Source: Nostoc sp. NMS7
Lineage (GTDB): Bacteria; Cyanobacteriota; Cyanobacteriia; Cyanobacteriales; Nostocaceae
Assembly: GCF_017115085.1 (NCBI RefSeq)
Contig: NZ_JABXKJ010000252.1
Coordinates: 1-56,096 of the forward strand
Direction of reading: 5' to 3'
DNA length: 56,096 nucleotides
The translations under genes and the position numbers were made by a program. A model generated the notes under the pieces. The model worked only from the letters and a program-made list of their open reading frames with translations. It was not told the DNA's origin and made no database searches. Each line of letters starts with the position of its first letter. Positions within the stretch are counted from its first letter, which is position 1. Below are positions 33,665 through 41,781 of this stretch, piece by piece.

Positions 33665-34066
33665 TTAGCCGTGGTGTGGGTCTTCAATATACTTTTTGAT
33701 AACTTCACTACTAACATTTCCCGCACTACTAACAAAATAACTTCTAGACCACAGACTCGGTAATTTAAGGAGTTCTGGAAATTCTTTTCTCAGATAAAAG
33801 CTAGAACGACCTTTAAAAGCCTTTATCACTAGATGCGGTGCATCGGTAGGAGTTACCCCAACAAACAAGTGAATGTGATCAGGTGCTACTTCTAAATCGT
33901 GAATATCCCAAGCTTTCTCGTTCGCTAGTGTGTAAAATATTTCTTTAGCGCGTCTAGCAATATCTCCTATCAGTACTTTTTTGCGACGCTTAGGACACCA
34001 AACAAAATGTAAATTGAGTAAGTATTTGTGATGGTTGCCGCTTTTATACTCAGATAATTTCAGCAT
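33665..34066 (-). CDS. tnpA: IS200/IS605 family transposase TnpA (Y1 HUH)
   Basis: Single-strand DNA transposase. 133 residues; the HUH pair is H64/H66 in APDHIHLFVGVTP and the nucleophile tyrosine is Y126 in EVIKKYIEDP. RSSFYLRKEFPEL and LWSRSYFVSSAGN are the usual Y1 blocks. The gene looks complete, with ATG 34066. It shares a 92-bp intergenic region with tnpB that contains an inverted pair (ATCAACA near 34097 and TGTTGAT near 34134), probably the divergent promoters. Confidence 0.95.
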   Translation of the reverse strand: MLKLSEYKSGNHHKYLLNLHFVWCPKRRKKVLIGDIARRAKEIFYTLANEKAWDIHDLEVAPDHIHLFVGVTPTDAPHLVIKAFKGRSSFYLRKEFPELLKLPSLWSRSYFVSSAGNVSSEVIKKYIEDPHHG

Positions 34067-34158
34067 AATATTGTGTCGTTTTCTTGGTAAATATCAACAT
34101 TTTTCTATTCTAATATGGTATTGTTGATATAAGAATAGAAAACAACAGAAAGGTTTAA

Positions 34159-35466
34159 ATGTTTGGTTGTCAACAGGTATTGATAAAAGCAGACAAAAAC
34201 GCGAAAGTGTCCACCGGGGAGAATCCCCGTGGCGCATTTCGCCTGCAAGCTGTCCTAGAGTTCGTGTGTGGAGAATCGGCTAAACTGAGCAACTGCGGCA
34301 CATATTACGTAAGACAACTCTACTTCAAAACAGGTAAAATACCAAGCAAATTTGATTTACATAAATTGCTAAAAACTAACTCACATTTTCAAGCAATGTA
34401 CTCTCACGTTGCACAGCAATGTTTAACAACAGTCGCCGAGTCTTTCAAGTCTTATCTGGGATTGGTAAAAACAGTAAGCCTTGGTTCTGTAGACCAACGT
34501 CCAAGACTTCCAGGGTATCGTAAAAGTGGTTTAGTTAGTATAACTTTCCCTCGCGCTGACGTTAAGTTAAAAAATGGTTTATTGCGCTTCCCCCTCGGTA
34601 GCAAAATTAAGATATGGTTTGGGCTAGATGCGTTTTATTTACCAATGCCATCAAACTTAAAATTTTCAGACATTAGAGAAATACGTATATTGCCTCGCAA
34701 TCAATGCTTTTATGCTGAATTTGTTTATAAAATGCCTGATACTCAGAAACCAATAGTTAATAAGGAGAATGTTTTAGGCATCGACCCCGGTATCAATAAT
34801 TGGCTAACTTGTGTCTCGAATGTAGGGACTAGTTTTATCATTGATGGCAAGCATTTGAAGTCGCTCAATCAAAATTATAACAGACGCATTTCAACGTTAA
34901 AAGAAAACAAGCCTCAAGGTTTTTGGTCTAAGCAGTTAGCCCACATAACCGAGAAACGCAATCGTCAAGTCCGAGATGGATTAAACAAAGCGGCGTGTAA
35001 AGTTATTAGACATTGTTTAGAAAAACAAATAGGAACTGTAGTATTTGGTTGGAATAAAGGACAGCGCCAAGAGATAAATCTTGGTTCTAAAACCAATCAG
35101 AAATTTGTGCAGATTCCCACTGCAAAACTCAAAGACAGGATTGCTCAACTGTGCAATTACTGTGGCATCAAATTTGTAGAGACAGAAGAAAGCTACACTT
35201 CCAAGTCCTCATTTTTGGATGGTGATTTGCTACCTACAATCGGCGGAAAACCCGAAGGGTGGCAACCATCTGGAAAGCGAGTTAATCGTGGATTATATCG
35301 GAGTGCCAATGGTTACAAGCTAAATGCAGATTGTAATGGTGCAGCGAATATTATCCGCAAAGTAGCGATGAAACTAGGAATAGTTCTTAGTGGAATCAGT
35401 AGGGTGTCTTTGTCAGCACCATTGAAACTTCGTTTGTGGAGTCTTCAAGAATCCCTGTCCCTTTAG
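34159..35466 (+). CDS. tnpB: RNA-guided nuclease TnpB of IS200/IS605
   Basis: TnpB proteins are transposon-encoded ancestors of Cas12 that cut DNA guided by an RNA from the element's right end. 435 residues. The N-terminal part (to ~195) is the helical/OB-like region with FYAEFVYKM. The RuvC-like nuclease has D209 (LGIDPGINNWLT), E344 (VETEESYTSKSSFLD) and D391 (KLNADCNGAANI). The zinc-ribbon CxxC pair found in many TnpBs between the last two motifs is absent; that region reads DGDLLPTIGGKPEGW with GKRVNRGLYRSANG, typical of a ribbonless subgroup. All catalytic residues are present. The guide RNA should span the 3' end of the gene and the hairpin at ~35452-35475. Confidence 0.94.
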   Translation: MFGCQQVLIKADKNAKVSTGENPRGAFRLQAVLEFVCGESAKLSNCGTYYVRQLYFKTGKIPSKFDLHKLLKTNSHFQAMYSHVAQQCLTTVAESFKSYLGLVKTVSLGSVDQRPRLPGYRKSGLVSITFPRADVKLKNGLLRFPLGSKIKIWFGLDAFYLPMPSNLKFSDIREIRILPRNQCFYAEFVYKMPDTQKPIVNKENVLGIDPGINNWLTCVSNVGTSFIIDGKHLKSLNQNYNRRISTLKENKPQGFWSKQLAHITEKRNRQVRDGLNKAACKVIRHCLEKQIGTVVFGWNKGQRQEINLGSKTNQKFVQIPTAKLKDRIAQLCNYCGIKFVETEESYTSKSSFLDGDLLPTIGGKPEGWQPSGKRVNRGLYRSANGYKLNADCNGAANIIRKVAMKLGIVLSGISRVSLSAPLKLRLWSLQESLSL

Positions 35467-35536
35467 GGCTGGGAGTGTCAAAATTGGGTTAAAGCATTTT
35501 CAATTGCTCACCCACACCTTGCAATTTTATTCTCCT

Positions 35537-35950
35537 ATGGATCAACCGCAAGAACCATTAACTCCTGTCCCAGATTTTGATAAATCTGATCCATCGTTTG
35601 CTCAACAAGTAGAAAGGCTATACAAACTAACAGTATATGGCAGGTGGCTGTTTGTGGGCTGTTTATGGCTGACCATTGCGCCTCTTAGCTTGTGGGGTCT
35701 ACGTGGAGAAATTTCTTTGTTGCAACAATATTTTACCTGGGTAGCGGTGCGATATGGACTCTTTTACCATCCACTGTCTACCTTCGGTTTAGCCTTTTGT
35801 ATTGGGATGACGGCTGCTGTTTTAGTTTGGCAAAGTCGGAATATCCTACTCGGACTACCACAGCAGGAAAAACAACGTTTAGAAAAACAAGTTTATCGCA
35901 TACGTCAACAGGGAGCAACTCATCCTCTGTGGAAGTGGGTTTGTGATTAA
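35537..35950 (+). CDS. Two-span membrane protein of unknown function
   Basis: 137 residues from ATG 35537 (MDQPQEPLTPVPDFDKSDPS); a TTG at 35504 is an unlikely earlier start. A proline-rich acidic N-terminus is followed by two hydrophobic segments (WLFVGCLWLTIAPLSLWGL, and STFGLAFCIGMTAAVLVW) and a charged C-terminal helix (QQEKQRLEKQVYRIRQQG). It looks like the conserved cyanobacterial hypothetical proteins of this length, with no known role. It lies just past the insertion sequence and 47 bp before a GNAT gene on the same strand, so they may be co-transcribed. Confidence 0.8.
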   Translation: MDQPQEPLTPVPDFDKSDPSFAQQVERLYKLTVYGRWLFVGCLWLTIAPLSLWGLRGEISLLQQYFTWVAVRYGLFYHPLSTFGLAFCIGMTAAVLVWQSRNILLGLPQQEKQRLEKQVYRIRQQGATHPLWKWVCD

Positions 35951-35997
35951 TTTTTCTTTCTCGTTACATATATATATGGAGCAATTTCTAGCAAAAT

Positions 35998-36468
35998 ATG
36001 AACGAGTCTCAGATTCAATTTAGCGAACGCAAATCTGAAATTGACCTTTACCAACTCCAAGAACTATTAAACGTTTCAGCTTTCTGGGCAAAGGGACGCA
36101 GTATTGAAGATTTAGGTATAGCCATTGCCAATAGTGAGCCAGTAATTTTTGTCTGCGATCGCGATCAACTGATTGGTTTTGCTAGGGCAACATCTGATGG
36201 CATATATCGTGCCACTATTTGGGATGTTGTGATTCATCCAGAGTATCAAAATAATGGGCTGGGAAGCCATTTAGTAGAAACCGTTTTGAGTCATCCGCGT
36301 ATGAGGTGTGTTGAGCGCGTTTACCTGATGACTACTCACCAACAGGGTTTCTATGAAAAGATTGGTTTCCAGCCCAACACCACCACTACGATGGTATTAC
36401 ACAACCAAGCTAACCTTGCTTTCGTTCCGGCTACAGAAGATCAGCTTCAGAAATCACTAGGGGGATAG
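35998..36468 (+). CDS. GNAT family N-acetyltransferase
   Basis: 156 residues with the GNAT core: LIGFARATSDGIYRATIWDV (strand 4 region), VVIHPEYQNNGLGSHLVETV as the acetyl-CoA motif A (Q/RxxGxG/A: QNNGLG), and FYEKIGFQPN as motif B. The substrate is unknown. It shares a nearly identical central block (IGFARATSD..ATIWDVV.HP) with the GNAT at 40739-41290, so the two are paralogues. The last 38 bp overlap the end of the convergent histidine kinase gene. Confidence 0.93.
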   Translation: MNESQIQFSERKSEIDLYQLQELLNVSAFWAKGRSIEDLGIAIANSEPVIFVCDRDQLIGFARATSDGIYRATIWDVVIHPEYQNNGLGSHLVETVLSHPRMRCVERVYLMTTHQQGFYEKIGFQPNTTTTMVLHNQANLAFVPATEDQLQKSLGG

Positions 36469-37360
36469 AGATTTGTAGTCTGCTAACCTGCTGAAGTGGT
36501 TCCTTCGCAATGGTCGAGGGTAGAATTTCCAACTTTCCTCCCATAACTTCTACTAAAGTGTGATTGATTAATAGCCTCATTCCTGGGGAAAGAGCAGCAT
36601 TTTTTTGGTCAATCTGGGTCAGATCATCTTCAGATTTAATCAAATCAATCGACTCGCTCCACAGTATGGCATGGGTTGGTACATCCAGCCAAATGTTGAC
36701 AAAATTATTTGTAGGTAGGATGCTGCTGGAAATACAAATGCTGCCTTCCTCCATTTGACTAATAGCAGTGTCTATTAAACTGATCAATATTTGGCGGAGC
36801 CAGAAGTAATCTGCCAAAACATAAATTTCTGGGTCTGCGGGTAACAATTGCAAGGGAAAATTGCGATTAGCCGCCAGCATATAAGTTAATTGATGAACCT
36901 CCTCCAAAATTTGGGCTAACGGTGTAAGCTGAATATCTAATTTATTCATACCGTGTTCAATTCGAGCAACGTTGAGAATTTCATCCATCAGCTTCAGCAA
37001 CTTCAGGGTTCGCTCCTGAGCTTGGGCAATAAATTCTCGTTCTTCAGCTGGATCTTCACATAAATCTGACAAAATTAACTGATGCAAGCCAATCAGACCA
37101 TTGAGAGGCGATCGCAATTCATGAGTAGTCCGCGCCAAAAAGCCGGCTTTAAACTGGCTCATTTCCCTTGCCATTTGGTATGCCAGCTGCGTTTGCTGTA
37201 GCTGTTGCGATATTGGTGGGATATCCTCTTGATCTACTGGGGATAAGCTAGATGAAACATTTGGCGATGCCTGTGGACGTAGCCATCGCCCAAATAACCT
37301 ATGTAAAACTATACCTAGTGCTATTCCGGCTCCTAGATATATCAAGTTGCTCCAATTCAT
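36431..37360 (-). CDS. Membrane-tethered histidine kinase with a degenerate ATPase domain
   Basis: 309 residues: one N-terminal membrane span (LIYLGAGIALGIVLHRLFG), a linker, a HisKA dimerisation domain with the phospho-acceptor H80 in ARTTHELRSPLNGLIG, then an HATPase-like region. The N-box expected as LxxNAxK(F/Y)T reads LISLIDTAISQMEEG, lacking the asparagine, and the G1 DxGxG box is replaced by VNIWLDVPTHA. GMRLLINHTLVEVMGGKLEI still matches the end of the fold. ATP binding is therefore doubtful and the protein may act as a phospho-acceptor partner or scaffold. It has no receiver domain, and no response regulator gene is adjacent. Confidence 0.85.
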   Translation of the reverse strand: MNWSNLIYLGAGIALGIVLHRLFGRWLRPQASPNVSSSLSPVDQEDIPPISQQLQQTQLAYQMAREMSQFKAGFLARTTHELRSPLNGLIGLHQLILSDLCEDPAEEREFIAQAQERTLKLLKLMDEILNVARIEHGMNKLDIQLTPLAQILEEVHQLTYMLAANRNFPLQLLPADPEIYVLADYFWLRQILISLIDTAISQMEEGSICISSSILPTNNFVNIWLDVPTHAILWSESIDLIKSEDDLTQIDQKNAALSPGMRLLINHTLVEVMGGKLEILPSTIAKEPLQQVSRLQISIPLVISEADLL

Positions 37361-37458
37361 AATCTGGCAATTATTAACTTGTTAATTAACCACAACAGCG
37401 CCAACTAAAGTTTCGGATTTCTCTGTTGTTCAAATCAGGAAAACAACATTATAGCTAC

Positions 37459-38067
37459 CTATATCTGGTTATCACTCGAAATCTCTAACTTGATCGCACC
37501 TTGCCGCAAAATTTGCCAATTTATCCCTGTCCATTTAGCAACGGTGGAAGGTATACCCATGCCCAGCATTTCATTCTGATATTCTGTAGTTGCTAGAGTT
37601 AGAACCTGGGGAAACTGAAGCTCAATTTCTGCGATCGTTTGCAAAGGCGGCTGACCAGAAAAATTGGCGCTAGTCGTGGCAAGGGGGCCTGTTTGCGCCA
37701 AAATAGATTGAGCGATCGCACTGTTTGGGACTCGGATGCCAATTGTTGTCGAGTCGATGGGGTTGATAACTTTTGGTAGGCGTTCACTTGCTGGCAAAAC
37801 TAACGTCAGCCCTCCTGGCCAATATTTATTTGCTACTTCCTGCCAAATTTTATACTCGTTTTCACTACCTTTGACATACGGCCACAAATCTTCAGCACTA
37901 GCAGCCATCAAAATCAAAGGTTTGTCTTGACTGCGTTGCTTCGCTGCAAAAATTAATGCTGCTTTTTCTGGTATGGCTGCAAGTGCAGGAACAGTATCCG
38001 TGGGAAAGCTCACTAAAAAGCCAGCGCGTGCGCCAGCTATTAGGTCTGTGAGGGAAACTCGCGTCAT
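37459..38067 (-). CDS. L-threonylcarbamoyladenylate synthase (Sua5/YrdC/YwlC family)
   Basis: Makes threonylcarbamoyl-AMP from threonine, bicarbonate and ATP for t6A37 of ANN-reading tRNAs. 202 residues, single YrdC domain. The basic ligand-binding blocks are present: SFPTDTVPALAA, then AAKQRSQDKPLILM (KxR...KPL), and the SANFSGQPP motif that contacts the nucleotide. No Sua5 C-terminal domain, so it is the TsaC-like short form. It follows prmC downstream on the same strand, with a repeat between them; both serve translation. Confidence 0.93.
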   Translation of the reverse strand: MTRVSLTDLIAGARAGFLVSFPTDTVPALAAIPEKAALIFAAKQRSQDKPLILMAASAEDLWPYVKGSENEYKIWQEVANKYWPGGLTLVLPASERLPKVINPIDSTTIGIRVPNSAIAQSILAQTGPLATTSANFSGQPPLQTIAEIELQFPQVLTLATTEYQNEMLGMGIPSTVAKWTGINWQILRQGAIKLEISSDNQI

Positions 38068-38124
38068 TTTTATAAAGTTAGGAGTGAAAAGTAAGTAATT
38101 TTTTGTATCTTCTTTCTAATAACT

Positions 38125-38212
38125 CATAACCCTTCTCTAGGAGACCCTTCTCTACGAGACGCTGCGCGTAGCCTGCTTCCACGAAGTGGTACGGCAAGGG
38201 CATCGCTCATCA
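38125..38212. repeat. Dispersed repeat between prmC and the TsaC-like gene
   Basis: CTTCTCTACGAGACGCTGCG, CGTAGCCTGCTTCCACGAAG and TGGTACGGCAAGGGCATCGC: the inverse orientation of units at 18187-18290. Flanked by GTTAGGAGT-type repeat traces. Confidence 0.7.
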
Positions 38213-38222
38213 TTCCTAACTC

Positions 38223-39113
38223 TTAACTTTTATAAGCTAGGGCGAAGCGTTCAATTCCAGCTAAATCAGCGTGAATTTGAATATTGCAATAATTACCTTG
38301 ATTTTGCAAAAGTTCTCGCACTGCATCCGCCTGTCCAGCCATCATCTCAATTAACCACACGCCACCCGATCGCAAATAACTAGGGGAGATTTCTATCAAA
38401 TGGCGAATGCAATCTAAGCCATCCGCGCCACCATCCAAAGCTAGATGTGGTTCATGGTTAATTACTTCTGGTTGCAAAGTAGGTAAGGTACTGGTGGGGA
38501 TGTAAGGAGGGTTAGACACCATACCACTGAACTGACCTTTTAACAATGCCAGTGGCTCCCACCAAGAACCTTGATAAAATTTAATCCGGTCAGCAAAACC
38601 CAAATTATCGGCGTTGGCTTGGGCGATCGCCAGTGCTGCTAAACTGTAATCAACTGCATGAATTGTTGCTTTTGGCAAGACATCTGCTAATCCCAGTGCG
38701 ATCGCTCCACTCCCAGTCCCCAAATCCGCCCAGTGCCCTGAAGTATTGCTAGCAGATGCTTCAGCTAAATCAATTAAGCTCTCCGTCTCTGGTCTGGGAA
38801 TCAAAACCGCACTCGACACCGCGATTTTAAACTGACGCCAAGGTGTAACTCCGGCAATATACTGCACTGGCAAGCGTTCATTTAATCGCCTCTGCCACAG
38901 TTGATCTAACTCTTGTAGCGGCAATTGCAGCTGAATTTGCGGCCAGTTTTTAAAAGACTCCAAAGCCAGTGTCAACCGGTCTAATCCAGCTACCTCTAGA
39001 AGCAGCCAGTCTACCTCCCTTGGTGGGACATCAGTGGCGATCGCGGCTTTAAAAGCTGCATTCCGCCACTGCCAAAGTTGTAAACCAGAAACTATCAGAT
39101 GTTTCTCCCCCAT
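38223..39113 (-). CDS. prmC: Peptide chain release factor N(5)-glutamine methyltransferase PrmC
   Basis: Methylates the glutamine of the GGQ motif in RF1 and RF2, raising termination efficiency. 296 residues. The N-terminal helical substrate domain (~1-100) is followed by a Rossmann methyltransferase with ADLGTGSGAIALGLA (motif I, ~127-141) and the catalytic/substrate motif VSNPPYIPTSTL (NPPY). The order and length are typical. The ATG at 39113 begins MGEKHLIVSGLQLWQWRNAA. It is 25 bp downstream of the Tic22-like gene, so the two are likely co-transcribed. Confidence 0.96.
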   Translation of the reverse strand: MGEKHLIVSGLQLWQWRNAAFKAAIATDVPPREVDWLLLEVAGLDRLTLALESFKNWPQIQLQLPLQELDQLWQRRLNERLPVQYIAGVTPWRQFKIAVSSAVLIPRPETESLIDLAEASASNTSGHWADLGTGSGAIALGLADVLPKATIHAVDYSLAALAIAQANADNLGFADRIKFYQGSWWEPLALLKGQFSGMVSNPPYIPTSTLPTLQPEVINHEPHLALDGGADGLDCIRHLIEISPSYLRSGGVWLIEMMAGQADAVRELLQNQGNYCNIQIHADLAGIERFALAYKS

Positions 39114-39138
39114 GCCTCAACCTTGGAGTGCATATCCC

Positions 39139-39942
39139 TTATTTTTTAGCGGGCGCAGCAGCTGGTGATTGATTCGGCGCAAGCGATCGAATAAAATTGA
39201 TCGACTCCCGCGATGGATACAGAACAATTTTATTTATACCAGGATCGTTGCTGCTATTGAGAGCCTCTAGAACACCGTACAAATCCACCACCTGAATTTC
39301 AGTATTGGCTCCTTCTTTGGGCACGGCTTTTTTGAATTCGTCTAATAGAGCCACTGCTTGCTCTTTTTCAAAAAAGAAAGGGATATAGCGCTCCTTGCCT
39401 TTGGGCACGGGAATGGTCAAATAGCTATTATCTTTCTTAAATTTGGGTACAAATAAGGGAATACCATTGAATTGCTTTCCTTGTTGACCATTCTGATTCA
39501 GCATACTTGTTGCCGAAGCTACCTGTTGTTGCGTCGGCACTAGAGTATAAATTACAGAGTCTGATTTCTTTTTGCTTTCTTGGACTATTTTATAGTAGTC
39601 TGCCAAGGACAAAGGTCTTACCTGTAGCGTGCTTGCCAACTGGGGGTTTTCTTTTTTGAGTCGATTGTCAAGGAATTTTTGAGCATCTTGCTTGCTAATA
39701 AAAAATCCTACTTGCGAGATCGTCTTGGATTCGTTTTTCCTCGAAAGAACCACGAATTCGCCTTTAGGATTGGTCAGCGTGAATACGGGTACTTCTTGGA
39801 GCTTTTTCACTACCTGATCTTGTGGCAAGGCGATCGCCTCTAGATTCCCTATTCCTGGTAGATTGCCTATTCCTGATAGTCCCGCTAAAAATATACTGCC
39901 AGCTATACCCAATGTTGCGCCCAAGCGGATAAATGATTTCAT
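39139..39942 (-). CDS. Tic22 family protein
   Basis: Cyanobacterial relative of the chloroplast import protein Tic22; in cyanobacteria these are periplasmic or thylakoid-associated chaperone-like proteins needed for outer membrane biogenesis. 267 residues from ATG 39942, preceded by GGAG at 6 bases (the frame extends to 40005 and would place residues before a normal signal). Signal peptide SFIRLGATLGIAGSIFLAG. The Tic22 pattern is seen twice: KLQEVPVFTLTNPKGEFVVL with VGFFISKQDAQKFL, and FNGIPLFVPKF with IPFFFEKEQAVALLDEFK. The C-terminal tail is proline/alanine-rich (NQSPAAAPAKK). Confidence 0.9.
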   Translation of the reverse strand: MKSFIRLGATLGIAGSIFLAGLSGIGNLPGIGNLEAIALPQDQVVKKLQEVPVFTLTNPKGEFVVLSRKNESKTISQVGFFISKQDAQKFLDNRLKKENPQLASTLQVRPLSLADYYKIVQESKKKSDSVIYTLVPTQQQVASATSMLNQNGQQGKQFNGIPLFVPKFKKDNSYLTIPVPKGKERYIPFFFEKEQAVALLDEFKKAVPKEGANTEIQVVDLYGVLEALNSSNDPGINKIVLYPSRESINFIRSLAPNQSPAAAPAKK

Positions 39943-40082
39943 GACTGCTCCTCGCATCAATAGTCCAATTAAATTAAACAAATGGTTGGATTTGCACAGC
40001 ACCAACTAGCTACAGTTATATAGCAATCTATTTCAATTGTAAAAAATTCGTTGTGCATGTTGAGGTTGAGTTTTAACCGTGA

Positions 40083-40121
40083 GGCAGCCCGGTCTTGTTA
40101 TTCCAACAAAGAGGGACTGCC
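40083..40121. repeat. Hairpin in the spacer upstream of the Tic22 gene
   Basis: GGCAGCCC and GGGACTGCC arms with inner TCTTGTTA/TCCAACAAAGA pairing, about 140 bp before the Tic22 start codon. It could be a leader structure or a dispersed repeat. Nothing else is seen in 40006-40282. Confidence 0.45.
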
Positions 40122-40282
40122 AAACCCTGAGGGTCGAGGGTCAAAATCTAAGATTCCCCAACTATTTCGGGTTGCTATAATATTTTTCACAAATGGACTA
40201 TGCTAACGTTCTGTTTTTGTCGGTTTCGCTTCGCTATTCACTGTAAAATGCCGTAGATGCCTATTATATGTCTTCTTAAACA

Positions 40283-40320
40283 GTGAAAAGTCTCTCCATT
40301 TCTGGGGCTTTGGAGACTTT
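40283..40320 (-). terminator. Hairpin downstream of tRNA-Pro
   Basis: On the minus strand AAAGTCTCCAAAGCCCCAGA continues to TGGAGAGACTTTTC, an imperfect stem with a T-run about 38 bp past the tRNA 3' end. Well placed as its terminator. Confidence 0.55.
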
Positions 40321-40357
40321 ACTTAATCCGCCGTAACTGTTAACTATATTAATTAAA

Positions 40358-40431
40358 TCGGGATGACAGGATTTGAACCTGCGGCATCCTGCTCCCAAAG
40401 CAGGCGCGCTACCAAGCTGCGCTACATCCCG
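40358..40431 (-). tRNA. tRNA-Pro (anticodon TGG)
   Basis: 74-nt cloverleaf on the minus strand: acceptor arms CGGGATG and CATCCCG with discriminator A, D-arm GCGC..GCGC, anticodon stem CCTGC/GCAGG with loop TTTGGGA (anticodon TGG), and T-arm CAGG TTCAAAT CCTG. CCA is not encoded. The TGG anticodon can read all CCN proline codons when U34 is modified. Confidence 0.96.
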
Positions 40432-40738
40432 TTACACTTACCTACTTTTTGCGGTTTGGTATTAACTTACGATCAAGGCGATCGCTATTTCGCAAAATGC
40501 ATTAATTTAATCATATCAGATAACACGGCTTATGCCTAATCTTTTTTATCTTTTGCAAACACAATTATAGATTACATCGTTACACTGATAAAGGTTTTTT
40601 GCCGACTTAGTTTTACAAGATAAATATTATATACTTGCGCGTTCGTCGGCTGAACCTTGCAAAAACACATCAAAATAATAGATTTTTGCTATTATACCTG
40701 ATTTTCTTGTGCAAATCGGGTTTTATTTTGATTGAGCG
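40432..40738. other. Spacer between tRNA-Pro and a GNAT gene
   Basis: AT-rich, about 300 bp, one HIP1-like site near 40480. Must hold the tRNA promoter at its left side. No repeat or frame of note. Confidence 0.5.
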
Positions 40739-41290
40739 CTAGTGAGGATACCAGAACATACCTTTGATGCCTTCTGGATCAGCCATAAACCCCATAGTTC
40801 GGTAAAAATCTACAACCTGGGGGTCGGCAAAGAGAGTGACATTACTAATTTCTTCACTCCTAAGTTTTTTGAGAACGTATTTCATCAGTGCTTTACCCAG
40901 TCCTTGACTTTGAAAGTCTGGGTGAACTACCACATCCCAAATAGTGGCATTAAACGCGTGATCTGAGGTAGCGCGGGCAAAACCAATGAGCCGCTTTTGG
41001 TTTCCTCTCACCTGCCACATTGAGGCGACAAGAAAACTATGCTCAATAGCTTTTTTCACTTTTCTTAGAGGACGACGTGACCAACCAACTGCATCACAGA
41101 GTTCTTCTAGCTCATACAGGTCAATGTCTCGCTCCGTACTGAAGACGATACGAGCCTCCTTTGAAGAAGTTTCGCTAATGCTGTTGGGGTTGGAGTTGCC
41201 CGCAGTTTGCGCTGTATGCTCTTCAAAGGAGTTTGTCCTAGTTGTCGCTACAGATTCAGGAGTACTAAACCAAGTTTTCCAAAAACCCAT
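40739..41290 (-). CDS. GNAT acetyltransferase of the Ycf52/NSI type
   Basis: 183 residues. The N-terminal ~45 are polar and variable. The GNAT core starts at IVFSTERDIDLYELEELCDA and has GFARATSDHAFNATIWDVV, motif A VVHPDFQSQGLGKALMKYVL (Q-S-Q-G-L-G) and motif B VDFYRTMGFMADPEGIKGMF. This pattern matches the plastid Ycf52 and nuclear NSI proteins of algae and plants; in Arabidopsis NSI acetylates chloroplast proteins. The substrate in cyanobacteria is unknown. It is a paralogue of the GNAT at 35998-36468. Confidence 0.92.
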   Translation of the reverse strand: MGFWKTWFSTPESVATTRTNSFEEHTAQTAGNSNPNSISETSSKEARIVFSTERDIDLYELEELCDAVGWSRRPLRKVKKAIEHSFLVASMWQVRGNQKRLIGFARATSDHAFNATIWDVVVHPDFQSQGLGKALMKYVLKKLRSEEISNVTLFADPQVVDFYRTMGFMADPEGIKGMFWYPH

Positions 41291-41781
41291 GCCAACGTGG
41301 TTCGGGTAGTATAACTGAATTGGTTTCCACTCTCAGGAGTGTTGATTCACCTTTAACATAGCTACTCCCATTTACTACCCCTTACCACTCAAATTTTTTC
41401 GGTTGCTTTCGGGATTTGCAATGGCAACAGCCAGTTAAAGCGTGTTTCACACCAATCATTTTCAACTTTAGCATTTTGTTTTGACGTTTGCCCCGCCGTG
41501 AACGCACGGGAATTCTAAATATTACTTATAAACAATTCACTCATTGAAAATTCAAAATTCAAAATGGAAAACTTAATCTTGGCAATTGCTCGTATAGAGC
41601 TTAAATGCACGTTAGCTTAGGAGTGAATTGTATACAAGGGATTGGGCATGGGGCATGGAGCATTGGACATTGGGGATAAGAGAAGGTGTTCTCTTATCCC
41701 CAGTGTCCCCCTTGTCCCCAAGACCCAACACCCAGCCCCTAGTCCCCAGGTGATGAAAGCAAGCGAGTCTTACCCTTAACA
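41291..41781. repeat. Spacer with ATTGGGCAT-type repeat and a strong hairpin
   Basis: Bases 41638-41671 are ATTGGGCATGGGGCATGGAG-type repeat. Bases 41672-41701 form a hairpin with GGGGATAAGAG and CTCTTATCCCC arms. CCCCTTGTCCCC units follow. The hairpin ends 80 bp before the ACT-domain gene. No gene seen in 41291-41637. Confidence 0.65.

Larger units (their letters stand above)
33600..35490. mobile_element. IS200/IS605-type insertion sequence with divergent tnpA and tnpB
   Basis: The IS605 arrangement: tnpA on the minus strand, tnpB on the plus strand, with 92 bp between their starts. The tnpA-side end holds subterminal hairpins (CTCAGTGTCTTCAGACCTGA at about 33610-33630, and GGCAGTTTTAACTGCC at 33641-33656). 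The tnpB-side end has a TCCCTGTCCCTTTAGGGCTG hairpin at about 35452-35475 overlapping the tnpB stop. There are no inverted terminal repeats and no target duplication, as expected. Exact ends are estimated. Both genes look intact, so the element may be active. Confidence 0.8.
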
